A stretch of 64,000 bases of DNA, from the NCBI GenBank assembly GCA_045430275.1, contig JAILXU010000003.1:209731-273730 (forward strand), written 5' to 3'. The first letter of the stretch is position 1. Each line of letters starts with the position of its first letter. The notes beneath the pieces were generated by a model. The model was given only the letters and a program-made list of their open reading frames with translations, made no database searches and had not been told where the DNA came from. This DNA comes from Oceanobacter sp045430275 (GTDB lineage: Bacteria; Pseudomonadota; Gammaproteobacteria; Pseudomonadales; Oceanobacteraceae). A program made the position numbers and the translations under genes. Below, one piece after another: positions 27,076 to 35,510 of the stretch.

Positions 27076-27885
27076 ATGTCCGCTACTGAATGGGTACAGG
27101 TTGGCGAGCTGTCCGACAGCTTCCAGCACGCGTCCAATGCACCGGAAGCGTCGGCTGATCTGGTGGGGAAAAACATCAACCTGCACATGGCCAATGGCTG
27201 GGTGATCCGGCACAGTTTTCTGGCTGTGGACGTGATGGAGTGGGAGATTCTGGATGGGCCAGGCAAGGGCCAGAGCCAGAAAGAAAGCTGTCGGGTGACC
27301 TCACTGCGCGATGAAGTTTATCTGGTCGACTTCTCCAAGGGTGAAGAAGGCGCGACTCGTGGCACGCTGGTCTTCAATTTTGCCACCGGCCTGTGCGTCT
27401 GCGCTCTGAGCAAACTGGTGGGGCGTGAAGAATGCGATGTTTCGACCTACGCCCGTGCGTGCCAGAATCAGCCGTTGCCTAACGCCTCTTCGAATATTTT
27501 TGTGTGCGGCATCAATCGTGATGTCACCGACGCCGATACCGTGCCTTACACCGATGAACTGATCGGCAAGCGCGTTCATTACCGCTACAGCCCGGCGGAA
27601 AAATACGAACACTATTACCTCAATAGCAACTTCTACGTCTGGCATTGTCTGGAAGGCGTTGAGCAGGGTCTGTGCGATACCGACCAGTGCCACTACATCA
27701 AGATCGACGACGAGCTTTACCTGTTCTTCTGGCATGAAAAAATCATTCCGACCGTGGGCACCGTCATGATCGACCTGAAAGGCAAGGCCACCACCGGCAA
27801 GCTGTTCGGCTACGTCGGTGATGACTTTGGCCAGATTCAGGCGATCCCGGTGGGTGCGACCATCGAAACAATTCTGCCTGCCTGA
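27076..27885 (+). CDS. MoaF-family protein
   Basis: This 269-residue cytosolic protein starts at ATG 27076, with AAGGGG upstream. It shows two related beta-rich halves: GKNINLHMANGWVIRHSFLA and DEVYLVDFSK in the first, GKRVHYRYSPAEKYEHYYLN and DELYLFFWHEKIIPTVGTVM in the second. This is the MoaF N- and C-terminal domain arrangement. Databases often label the family as molybdenum cofactor biosynthesis protein F. The name comes from a Klebsiella monoamine-regulon gene, and the catabolic setting here fits amine use better than cofactor synthesis. Its biochemical function is not known to me. A strong terminator follows at 28037. Confidence 0.78.
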   Translation: MSATEWVQVGELSDSFQHASNAPEASADLVGKNINLHMANGWVIRHSFLAVDVMEWEILDGPGKGQSQKESCRVTSLRDEVYLVDFSKGEEGATRGTLVFNFATGLCVCALSKLVGREECDVSTYARACQNQPLPNASSNIFVCGINRDVTDADTVPYTDELIGKRVHYRYSPAEKYEHYYLNSNFYVWHCLEGVEQGLCDTDQCHYIKIDDELYLFFWHEKIIPTVGTVMIDLKGKATTGKLFGYVGDDFGQIQAIPVGATIETILPA

Positions 27886-28036
27886 GCGTCACACCCTCCC
27901 GTCGGGGGCGATTCGTCACGGCCTCGCTCTCGGCTCTTTCGGCAGATCGCACACAGGAATGTGTGTTATCCGGTTAGTCATCTGCTCGCTCTCTGGATTC
28001 ATACAGGCCACCAGCCAGTGTCTGTATCTTGCTGCC

Positions 28037-28060
28037 ACCCGGCCTTTGGCCGGGTTTTTT
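28037..28060 (+). terminator. Rho-independent terminator after the MoaF gene
   Basis: ACCCGGCC-TTT-GGCCGGGT is followed by TTTTT, a textbook hairpin. It ends just before the convergent P460 gene. Confidence 0.92.
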
Positions 28061-28067
28061 CATTGTG

Positions 28068-28631
28068 CTACTGCCCGGCTTTACGCACCTGATCCATAAC
28101 GTGGGGCAACTCGGGGAATCGGGCCGGAATGGTGTACACCCAATCGTTGTCCTTGACCGGGGTATGGCAGGCGACACACTCCTGCACAAAATGGCTGTTG
28201 GCCCCGTACGGTTTCAGCTCCTCACCGACCCAGCGGGCATAGCCCCAACCACCTGTGGCTGCCCAGGCTTTGGCATCCTTCAGCATAAACTCGGCATGAA
28301 TAAACTGCTGTGGCGCAATGGCCGTCGCCCACTTTGGCTCCGGGCCTTCCTTCCAGACAACTTTTCCCAGAATACTGCCATCGGGCCAGGGATTGGTGCG
28401 ACCGTCGAGCACTGCATTAAACGCCGTGTCGTTGCCCAGAATCACTCGCATGGAATGATGGTCGGTGCGGTGTGAAACGGAAATCACCCGCCAGTTGCGG
28501 TAATCGGCTGGAAAAGCGATGCCGTTGGGCGCATCAGCCACCGCTCCCGGTTCGCCAAGGGCCTGGTGTACGGGGGCAAAGGCCCCGAGAGCCATCAGGG
28601 AAGTGAGGGTGGAGAAGAACAGGGTTTTCAT
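28068..28631 (-). CDS. Cytochrome P460-family protein
   Basis: This 187-residue exported protein has a signal peptide ending near HQALG. It carries one c-type haem motif near the C-terminus, C152-V-A-C-H156. The domain pattern (FPADYRNWRVISVSHRTDHH, VILGNDTAFNAV, PDGSILGKVVWKEGPEP, FIHAEFMLKDAKAWAATGGW) is that of cytochrome P460/cytochrome c'-beta proteins. These handle hydroxylamine or nitric oxide, or carry electrons in the periplasm. It is convergent with the MoaF gene and divergent from the four-repeat lipoprotein gene. The ECF-type promoter before that gene does not recur in front of this one. Confidence 0.85.
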   Translation of the reverse strand: MKTLFFSTLTSLMALGAFAPVHQALGEPGAVADAPNGIAFPADYRNWRVISVSHRTDHHSMRVILGNDTAFNAVLDGRTNPWPDGSILGKVVWKEGPEPKWATAIAPQQFIHAEFMLKDAKAWAATGGWGYARWVGEELKPYGANSHFVQECVACHTPVKDNDWVYTIPARFPELPHVMDQVRKAGQ

Positions 28632-28782
28632 CGTGGATTCCTATGTCAATGGTTGGGCAGCGACGGACAAACAACTGCTCCCGGACACAACGGCTCAGGC
28701 CGCCCGATTATTCCCTTGGGTTTTGAGATTTTTTGACTGGTTGTTTGCTCTGGTGATGTTTCCTGGAAAGGTGAACATCGCT

Positions 28783-28809
28783 GCAACTTTTTTGCCTGGG
28801 CCTCCGTAT
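28783..28809 (+). promoter_or_regulatory. ECF-type promoter before the four-repeat lipoprotein
   Basis: TGCAACTTTTTT begins at 28782, with GCAAC at 28783-28787. CCGTAT follows at 28804-28809, exactly 16 bases after GCAAC. The same two boxes with the same 16-base spacing precede the ECF sigma gene on the other strand (36112-36138), so this is a probable target of that sigma factor. Confidence 0.72.
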
Positions 28810-28848
28810 CTCGTTTGGAACAACTTATTCCTAATGGAGATTCACTCG

Positions 28849-30558
28849 ATGCAATTTCAATCGCTTTCTGCTCGAAAAACCTTGTCTGTGGCAGTCGCAG
28901 CGGCTCTGCTAAGCGCGTGTGGCGGCAGTGGTAGCTCGTCCGGTGGTTATTCTGATAACGGTTCTGATGGGGCTGGTAACGGTAGTGGCACCACCACGAT
29001 CACAACTGCCAACATCAGCAGTATTCAAACGCCGATGGGAGTCACCTACACCGTTGATGGCAAAGTCAGTGTATTACTGAGCCTGGAGGGTCAATTATCC
29101 ACAACTACCGCCGATTACACTGACCTGACACTCTATACCTTCGACAAGGATGCCGTTGATCAGTCTGCGTGTGTGGACGACAAATGTATCACCACCTGGC
29201 CACCCCTGTTGGCGGCTGACTCCGATATGGCGACGGCACCTCTGGGAATTTTTGAGCGTAAGGATGGGCATAAGCAGTGGACGCTACACGGTATGCCCCT
29301 GTACTTCTTCAATGGTGATTCTGCCCCGGGGCAAGTCAATGGCGAAGGTGTTGGTGGGGTCTGGCATACCGCCGTGGCTGACCCGGTTGATTTGCAAACC
29401 AATGACACCGACGGTGTTTATCTGGCTGCTGCCGGGCAAGTGCTGACCACCTCGCAGCCGACCATGGGAACGTTTGTTGCTGGCTCTCTCGATAAATCGG
29501 GATTTGCCTTATACACCTTTGACAAGGATGAGTATGGCGTCTCCAACTGCAACGATGCCTGTCTTAACAACTGGCCTGCCTTGCTGGCTCAGGAAGGAGA
29601 TCGGGGGGTTGCCCCCTATAGCCTGATTGAACGTACGTTAGGCACTGACGGCGCGGTGGTTCAACAGTGGGCGTTGCATGGCATGCCGCTGTATTTTTTC
29701 CTTGGTGATGACCAGACGGGAGATACCAATGGCACTGCCATAGACCTGTGGCGTCTGGCCCGTCCGGCTGCCACGCGGCTGGCGGCGTCTGAACGGGGCA
29801 GCTATCTGACGGCTAACGGGCTGGTATTGCAGTCTGAACCCGAAATCAGTGACGCTGCCTCAACGGAAGCAACGGAAGCAACGGAAGCAGCAGCGGCTGA
29901 AGTCACTCGTGAACGGCCTCTGGATGGAATGGCTCTGTACACCTTTGATTCCGACGAGCCCGGTGTCAGCAAGTGTACCGATGGCTGTCTGACCCGCTGG
30001 CCAGCATTGATTGCCCGAGAGGGTGCTGAAGCGCAGGGTGCGTACAGCCTGATCGAGCGCAGCAGTGGTGAAAAACAATGGGCACTGAACGGAATGCCGC
30101 TGTATTTCTACTACGATGATCTCAAGGCTGGTGATACCAACGGTGATGAAGTTGGTCAGGTGTGGCGTCTGGCCCGCCCGGTGCCTGTGGCAACCCTGAG
30201 TTATACAGGGGAGTACCGCTTTGTCGCTCACGGCGCGTTAGTGAATGAAGACGGTGTTGCTGATACCACCTGGGCCGACTTCAGTCTTTATACCTTTGAT
30301 TCCGACAACGCCAGTGGCAAGTCGGTTTGCTTCGGTGCGTGTGCTACTCGCTGGCCACCTCTGTATGCCACCAGAAACGATCAGGATTTTGGTGATTTCA
30401 GCGTGATTCAACGTGATGACCCGGCCACCGATGCGGTTGAAGAGGTCTATCAGTGGGCCTACAAAAACGAACCCCTGTACTTCTATTTTGAAGATTCTGC
30501 TCCGGGCGACCTGAACGGCGATGGCGTGAATGGCGTTTGGCATCTTGCGCGACCGTAA
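28849..30558 (+). CDS. Lipoprotein with four COG4315-type repeats
   Basis: This 569-residue lipoprotein starts at ATG 28849, with TGGAGA 8 bases upstream. Its lipobox is LLSAC. It has four tandem copies of a domain of about 80-90 residues, at about 93-172, 219-305, 361-443 and 478-569. Each copy opens with LYTFDxD, continues with a Cys pair and WPxLxA, and ends with QWxxxxxPLYFFxxD-GxxNG-VWxxARP. The family usually carries one or two copies of this Yx(F/W/Y)xxD domain. A low-complexity ATEATEATEAAAAE linker separates copies two and three. The role is unknown; it is an envelope protein placed under an ECF-type promoter with two haem proteins downstream. Confidence 0.85.
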   Translation: MQFQSLSARKTLSVAVAAALLSACGGSGSSSGGYSDNGSDGAGNGSGTTTITTANISSIQTPMGVTYTVDGKVSVLLSLEGQLSTTTADYTDLTLYTFDKDAVDQSACVDDKCITTWPPLLAADSDMATAPLGIFERKDGHKQWTLHGMPLYFFNGDSAPGQVNGEGVGGVWHTAVADPVDLQTNDTDGVYLAAAGQVLTTSQPTMGTFVAGSLDKSGFALYTFDKDEYGVSNCNDACLNNWPALLAQEGDRGVAPYSLIERTLGTDGAVVQQWALHGMPLYFFLGDDQTGDTNGTAIDLWRLARPAATRLAASERGSYLTANGLVLQSEPEISDAASTEATEATEAAAAEVTRERPLDGMALYTFDSDEPGVSKCTDGCLTRWPALIAREGAEAQGAYSLIERSSGEKQWALNGMPLYFYYDDLKAGDTNGDEVGQVWRLARPVPVATLSYTGEYRFVAHGALVNEDGVADTTWADFSLYTFDSDNASGKSVCFGACATRWPPLYATRNDQDFGDFSVIQRDDPATDAVEEVYQWAYKNEPLYFYFEDSAPGDLNGDGVNGVWHLARP

Positions 30559-30665
30559 TGCCGCTCACCAATTCTTGTAAACAGTCTTAATCCCATTTTT
30601 CTTTCAATACCGGCCTTTGGTCAGAACCACCGGGTTCGGCTGGAGGTCTGGCTGGAGATAGTCAC

Positions 30666-31478
30666 ATGAATACTTACAACTGGATGGCCATTCTGGCCGC
30701 CACTGCTCTGGTTGGGTGCGGTGGTTCTGGCACGGGTCTGGATGACAAGGGTCAGCCTGTCGGTTCGGAACAACCATCAGACGATCAGCCCGGAGACTCG
30801 CCAGCACCGGCAGCCGTGACTTTGACACGCTTGCAGAACGAAATTTTCACTCCCATCTGTGCCCAATGTCATGTTGGCGCGTCAGCGCCACAGGGCTTGC
30901 GGCTCGATAGCGAAGACAACAGCTATCGGCATTTGGTGAACGTCGATTCTAACGAAGTGCCAACACTGAAGCGGGTAGCGCCGGGCGACCCGGATGCCAG
31001 CTATCTGATACACAAGGTAGAAGGGCGCAGCAGTATCGTGGGTTCACGCATGCCATTGGCTCAAGCGGCACTCAGTAGCCAGCAAATTGCAGATATCCGC
31101 AGCTGGATCAGTGCTGGTGCCTTGCAATCCGACAGCAGTGCCAGTGCGACGCGGGTGGTGTCGGTTGTTGTTGATCCAGGGGAAGCACCAGAGAGGATTC
31201 GCCTGAATTTCAGTCGTGTAATCGATCCGGACAGCATCGGTCTGGCGGACATTCATGTCACGCTGCAACAGGGGCAGGATGCTGTAGTGCGCACCCCGGA
31301 CAGTATGCGTGTGCAGGGGCATCAAATGGATCTCTGGCTGTCGACATCCACACCGGATCAATGGCGCAGTCTGACACTGGGCAGAAGTGGTGGAGCAGTG
31401 CCACAAGACCGTCAGGGACGCCAGATTGATGGTGATCAGGATCAGCAAGACGGAGGCGTGTATGAATATCGCTTCTAG
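30666..31478 (+). CDS. Mono-haem c-type lipoprotein
   Basis: This 270-residue lipoprotein has lipobox LVGC in the signal MNTYNWMAILAATALVGCGG. A Pro/Asp/Gln-rich tether (about 25-48) precedes a cytochrome c-like region with one haem motif, C65-A-Q-C-H69. A distal Met ligand is possible in GSRMPLAQAALSSQQIADIR, the usual end of a cytochrome c domain. The C-terminal 110 residues (VVVDPGEAPERIRLNFSRVI...) look like a beta domain of the Ig/CARDB sort, unassigned. Its last 17 bases overlap the next gene, so the two are coupled. It probably acts as an electron carrier anchored in the outer or inner membrane. Confidence 0.8.
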   Translation: MNTYNWMAILAATALVGCGGSGTGLDDKGQPVGSEQPSDDQPGDSPAPAAVTLTRLQNEIFTPICAQCHVGASAPQGLRLDSEDNSYRHLVNVDSNEVPTLKRVAPGDPDASYLIHKVEGRSSIVGSRMPLAQAALSSQQIADIRSWISAGALQSDSSASATRVVSVVVDPGEAPERIRLNFSRVIDPDSIGLADIHVTLQQGQDAVVRTPDSMRVQGHQMDLWLSTSTPDQWRSLTLGRSGGAVPQDRQGRQIDGDQDQQDGGVYEYRF

Positions 31479-32607
31479 TTTCCGGAAGAACAGCGTTGCT
31501 CGTTACCTGAGTGACATTCCGGGTATGGTGTTGGGTTTGCTGGTTGTGCTGAGTGCCGGTTTTTTCGCTGACAAGAGTCAGGCCGAACCTTATCTGGCGG
31601 TACGCAGCAATCAGCCTTGCAGCGCTTGTCATGTGAATCCTACCGGTGGCGGTGCTCGCAATGCCTTTGGCAATTACTACGGTACCCAGGTATTACCGGC
31701 ACGGGCTGGAGATACGGCGCTGTTTGATGGCGGTGCCCTGACAGATACCCTGAGACTGGGGGCCAATTTTCGGGCCGGGTTTGGCCATCAGGATACCGAA
31801 CAGGCCGAAGCCAGCCAGGGTTTTGAAACCCAGTCAGCCCAACTCTACTTCCATATAAAACCCAAAGGGGTTCCCTTCTCCCTCTACATTGATGAGCAGG
31901 TGGCACCGGGAGCTGCAATCAACCGTGAAGCGTTTGTTTTAATGCAGCTGGGTGCTCAGGACTATCTCAAAACCGGGCGTATTTTCATGCCCTATGGACT
32001 GCGTCTGGAAGATGACTCCGCGTTTGTGCGACAACTGACCCAGTTCAACTTCGATAACAGCGACAATGGCGTTGAATTGGGGCTGTACTTGGGTTCACTG
32101 GCGATTCATAGCGTCATCAGCAACGGTGCCAGTAGCACCACTAACGATGATAACCAGTTGCATTATCTGACCCGGTGGGAATATCTCGGCGGAACCTGGC
32201 GACTGGGGGCCAATGTCTCCCTCAATGATGCTGAGGCTGGACAGCGTTTGACGACGGGATTCTATACTGGGGTTAACCTGTGGGATTATGCGTTGCTGTT
32301 TGAATGGGATAGCGTTGTGGATGAGTCGATCCAGACGGCTCAGGGGCATGATCAGAGCCAGCAAGCCGGTTTGATCGAGCTGAATCGGTTATTGCAACCC
32401 GGACTGAACCTGAAACTGACGGCGGAGTACCTTGATCCAGATACCCGGACTGAAAATGACCTGCGCACGCGTCACTCCGCCTTGCTGGAATATACCCCAT
32501 ACGCCAATCTGCAATTACGGGGCGGGCTGCGTATCAGTGATGACATTCCCCAAAGGCCAAGTGGCAATCACAATCAGGTCTTTATGCAGCTGCATGTTTA
32601 TTACTGA
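31462..32607 (+). CDS. Outer-membrane beta-barrel with an N-terminal c-type haem motif
   Basis: This 381-residue precursor starts at ATG 31462 inside the end of the previous gene, with CGGAGG before it. After the signal peptide (ending DKSQAEP) comes a haem c motif, C53-S-A-C-H57, in SNQPCSACHVNPTGGGARNA. The rest reads as beta-strands of an outer-membrane barrel (LRLGANFRAGFGHQD, AQLYFHIKPKGVPFSLYIDE, GRIFMPYGLRLEDDSAF, HNQVFMQLHVYY), with a C-terminal Tyr. A haem placed just before a porin is reminiscent in principle of porin-cytochrome conduits, but here both parts are in one chain. Function is inferred only. Confidence 0.75.
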   Translation: MNIASSFRKNSVARYLSDIPGMVLGLLVVLSAGFFADKSQAEPYLAVRSNQPCSACHVNPTGGGARNAFGNYYGTQVLPARAGDTALFDGGALTDTLRLGANFRAGFGHQDTEQAEASQGFETQSAQLYFHIKPKGVPFSLYIDEQVAPGAAINREAFVLMQLGAQDYLKTGRIFMPYGLRLEDDSAFVRQLTQFNFDNSDNGVELGLYLGSLAIHSVISNGASSTTNDDNQLHYLTRWEYLGGTWRLGANVSLNDAEAGQRLTTGFYTGVNLWDYALLFEWDSVVDESIQTAQGHDQSQQAGLIELNRLLQPGLNLKLTAEYLDPDTRTENDLRTRHSALLEYTPYANLQLRGGLRISDDIPQRPSGNHNQVFMQLHVYY

Positions 32608-32666
32608 TTCTAGGGTTACGTTAATGATATTGGGGTAATAGACACCATTGGAGCTTCGTGTCAGCC

Positions 32667-32702
32667 ATTCACCGGCAACCCGTGAGGGTCAGGCCGGTGA
32701 AT
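32667..32702. terminator. Bidirectional hairpin between convergent operons
   Basis: ATTCACCGGC (32667-32676) pairs with GCCGGTGAAT (32693-32702), enclosing a second hairpin ACCC-GTGA-GGGT. It separates the rightward haem genes from the leftward sigma operon. Confidence 0.7.
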
Positions 32703-32711
32703 GTCAGGCTG

Positions 32712-33983
32712 TCAGAATCGCAGTCGATAGTTCAGAAACAGCCGTTGCTCGGACTCTATCGCATCATTGCGGGCAGCCGTGGCGGCACTGAATGTCGCCA
32801 GCCGCAGCAGAATGTGTTGCTGATGACTGATTTTCAGCATGACATCAAGGTCAGTCTCCCGTCCCAGAAACGCTCCGTCCCGGTCGCGCTTGAACCAGTG
32901 CTGACGCAGATCCAGCCTGAAGGGTGGATATCGCCACAGCCACTTCACCGACGTGTCCCGGATACCACCACCGGACTGGGCATTAAAAGCGTCTGCCCAA
33001 CCCTGAAACGCGTGTAAATCGGCCAGCGGAGTCACCAACCCCAGTCCCTTGCGACTGCCCAGTATTTCATGACGAATCGCCAGTGCTCTGGAAGGGGCCG
33101 CCAGTTGTAACTGAATCAGATAATAGGGGATATGCACCGATTCACCGGATGAAGGACGAGTCTGATCAGCCAGGGAAAGCGTCAGACTAGGTTTGAATTT
33201 GCCCCAGCGTCGTTCGTACTGGTAACGCCCGCCAATGGTGCGATTATCCAGCAGGGGAAGTGGCTCAATGTCCATGTCGTAATAAAACAGGCTGATGTCC
33301 TGATAATCCCAATCCTTCAAGTGCAGATGCAGCAAGTGGCTGTGATGATCATGCTGGCCCAGTTTTGAGCGATATGTGTTCCAGTCGGGAGTGTTGTGAG
33401 GATCAGGAACGTTTGTGCGATTGCCATTGGTCGCAAATATCCGGTGGGCACGGTGAACATAGGCGTAGCTCACGGTGCTGCTGAACATGATGGCACGTTC
33501 ATAACGGATCGCGTCCAGTGTCTGGTCGTTTTGCCAGAAGCTGTTGCTGCCAATAAAACGCTGGTCATCCAGAATCAGTCGCTGACGTCCGACAGTGAGG
33601 CGGTTGACGCCATCGCTCCAGTGTAGTGCCAGTTGCTTCAGCTCGGTGCTGGCAACGTCGGGAATGACCGGCTGATCGTTGTGCTCCCGGCCATCGTTGT
33701 ATTCATAGTCAAATGCCGTGTCTACATGGCCCACTTCCAACACGCTGGAGAGGTCGTCCGTCCAGTTGCTTTCAAGTTGCCACTGCAAGGCGGCGGAAGC
33801 GGTTTTGCCTGCGGTATCCCCCGATTTGGCCTGACCGTATCTGAACCTCAACGACAGGCTGGATTGATGCTCTGGTTCCAGTGCCAGAACGGGAAAGACG
33901 GTGAATGCCGGTATGGTTGTTGCCAGCGGAATCACCCAGACAGCCAGCCGCCGATTCAGGCGCTCAATCAATGGGAACAACAC
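32712..33983 (-). CDS. Outer-membrane porin, alginate-export-like family
   Basis: This 423-residue precursor has a hydrophobic export segment (WVIPLATTIPAFTVFPVLA) and then a long run of amphipathic strands. The stretch VNRLTVGRQRLILDDQRFIG is the signature loop of the alginate-export (AlgE-like) porin family, and RTIGGRYQYERRW and the terminal LFLNYRLRF are barrel strands, with a C-terminal Phe. It is the last gene of the leftward operon of sigma factor, anti-sigma factor and LRR protein, 17 bases after the LRR gene. It is unlikely to be an alginate exporter, since no alginate genes are nearby; the family also takes up small solutes. Confidence 0.8.
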   Translation of the reverse strand: MLFPLIERLNRRLAVWVIPLATTIPAFTVFPVLALEPEHQSSLSLRFRYGQAKSGDTAGKTASAALQWQLESNWTDDLSSVLEVGHVDTAFDYEYNDGREHNDQPVIPDVASTELKQLALHWSDGVNRLTVGRQRLILDDQRFIGSNSFWQNDQTLDAIRYERAIMFSSTVSYAYVHRAHRIFATNGNRTNVPDPHNTPDWNTYRSKLGQHDHHSHLLHLHLKDWDYQDISLFYYDMDIEPLPLLDNRTIGGRYQYERRWGKFKPSLTLSLADQTRPSSGESVHIPYYLIQLQLAAPSRALAIRHEILGSRKGLGLVTPLADLHAFQGWADAFNAQSGGGIRDTSVKWLWRYPPFRLDLRQHWFKRDRDGAFLGRETDLDVMLKISHQQHILLRLATFSAATAARNDAIESEQRLFLNYRLRF

Positions 33984-34000
33984 AAGCAGCTTCCTCCTGT

Positions 34001-34684
34001 TTACCAGTCTTCGGCGTTACCATCGTGCAAAAACGTCACTTGTTCCATCCGATCCATTTCGTCGTAGAGTGGATCTGGCATTGGATTCTGGCGGCAGTCC
34101 ATATAGCGCATGGCCGGAAGGTGGTGGATATCCAGCGTTTCCAGTGAGTTATTGAACAGATAGAGTTTTTCGATCCGATCCAGCGCCTGATACTCAAACC
34201 GGATCAGACGATTGTCATTGGCCCGCAGCGAGACCAGTTGTGGTAGTTGGTGCAGCTCCAGCTTCGTCAGACGGTTGCCAAACACAAATACTTCGCGCAA
34301 GCGAGGCAAGCGAGTCAGTGTCAGGCGTTCAAGCTGGTTACGTGCCAGATTCAGGGATTCCAGTGAGGCAGGCAGAGTGATGTCAACACGGCGAATACGA
34401 TTGCGGAATAACGACAATGTGCGCAGGTTGGTCAGGTGCTCCAGCCCGGCGATGGATTTAATGCCTTGATTGTGACACTTCAGCTCGGTGATCTGACCCA
34501 GGCTGTTGCCTGAGCCATAGGCGTCAGACAGCGTTCGCAGGACACAGGCCCGCAAGGCTGGATCATGAATAACCTCCGGCGAGGCCGCCGGGGATGAAGA
34601 GTGAGCCAACGCCGTGGATACCAGCATGAGCCCACCGAGAAAACCCCCCAGGATCTGGCCCGGGCAACACAACAGGTTATTCAA
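34001..34684 (-). CDS. Exported leucine-rich-repeat protein
   Basis: This 227-residue protein has a signal peptide (MNNLLCCPGQILGGFLGGLM, cut near STALA). It then has about six short leucine-rich repeats of roughly 20 residues: LTNLRTLSLFRNRIRRVDI, PASLESLNLARNQLERLTL, LPRLREVFVFGNRLTKLEL, LPQLVSLRANDNRLIRFEY, LDRIEKLYLFNNSLETLDI and a final LPAMRYMDCRQNPM. A Cys pair (ACVLRTL...LKC) may cap the N-terminus. It is probably a periplasmic protein-binding scaffold. It sits between anti-sigma and porin genes, and may help sense or assemble envelope components. Confidence 0.82.
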   Translation of the reverse strand: MNNLLCCPGQILGGFLGGLMLVSTALAHSSSPAASPEVIHDPALRACVLRTLSDAYGSGNSLGQITELKCHNQGIKSIAGLEHLTNLRTLSLFRNRIRRVDITLPASLESLNLARNQLERLTLTRLPRLREVFVFGNRLTKLELHQLPQLVSLRANDNRLIRFEYQALDRIEKLYLFNNSLETLDIHHLPAMRYMDCRQNPMPDPLYDEMDRMEQVTFLHDGNAEDW

Positions 34685-34694
34685 TTGTCCTCCG

Positions 34695-35510
34695 TTAGCT
34701 GGATTCCAGCGTTAGACGCACGCAGGCACCGCGTGCCAGTAATTGATCACTGGGTTCGTCAATGGGGGAGCCACCGGCTTCTTCCAGCGTCAGTATCAAG
34801 TCTTCGGCATCCCGAATCAGGCGCAAGCGGGCCTGATCAAGTGCCAGACGGCTATCATGCTGGTGGTCAAATATCAGCACCGAACGCACTTGTCCATCGC
34901 GGCGGCTTCGTGCCCACAGCTGCCAACTGGCGTCCGCCGGAATCGGTTGCTGATGAGCAGGCGGCTCCCGCCACTGCAAGCGTAATTCTGACGTGTCGCT
35001 GGAAGTCAGTGCTGTGAGCAAGGGTTGATCTGAATCGGGTTGGGTCAGTACAGCCACATAATCTGGCGTAAATGCCGAGGGATTCAGCGGTGCTGATACC
35101 AGCCACACCGTTACCAGCAAGGCCCACACAAAGGCCAGGGCACCAGGGCGAAACAGCACAAAACCGGACTGCCAGCGCTGGTAAATGCGCTGCCATGTTT
35201 GATAGGTACGGTGCCAGAGATTCCGTTTGGATGGTTGCTCGGTTTCGACGGTTTCAGACGTTTTGATAGCAGCTTCAATCACTTCCCAAGTACGTTCGTC
35301 AGGTTGTCGTTCGGGAGTGGTCTGGTTCAGGTTCATCAGCTCTTGCTCCCAAAAACGCACCTCGTCTGCCAGTTCCGGTTGCTGCTGCAATTGCTGTTCA
35401 AACTGTTGCCGGGCATCACCACGAAGGGTGCCTGCAACGTATTCAAACGCATGAGATGTCGGAGATTCTGTATTCATATCAGGTCGGTGTGACTCTTGTT
35501 CTGAAGACAT
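34695..35510 (-). CDS. Anti-sigma factor, RskA-like membrane protein
   Basis: The 271-residue reading is from ATG 35510, with GAGAGGTTAAAG before it. The N-terminal cytoplasmic part carries the zinc-less anti-sigma pattern (SHAFEYVAGTLRGDARQQFE, then LADEVRFWEQELMNLNQ). A single membrane helix (ALAFVWALLVTVWLVSAPL, about 135-155) leads to a periplasmic domain of RskA type (SELRLQWREPP, SWQLWARSRRDGQVRSVLIF). The start overlaps the sigma gene end by 37 bases. It should hold the ECF sigma factor inactive until an envelope signal arrives. Confidence 0.87.
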   Translation of the reverse strand: MSSEQESHRPDMNTESPTSHAFEYVAGTLRGDARQQFEQQLQQQPELADEVRFWEQELMNLNQTTPERQPDERTWEVIEAAIKTSETVETEQPSKRNLWHRTYQTWQRIYQRWQSGFVLFRPGALAFVWALLVTVWLVSAPLNPSAFTPDYVAVLTQPDSDQPLLTALTSSDTSELRLQWREPPAHQQPIPADASWQLWARSRRDGQVRSVLIFDHQHDSRLALDQARLRLIRDAEDLILTLEEAGGSPIDEPSDQLLARGACVRLTLESS

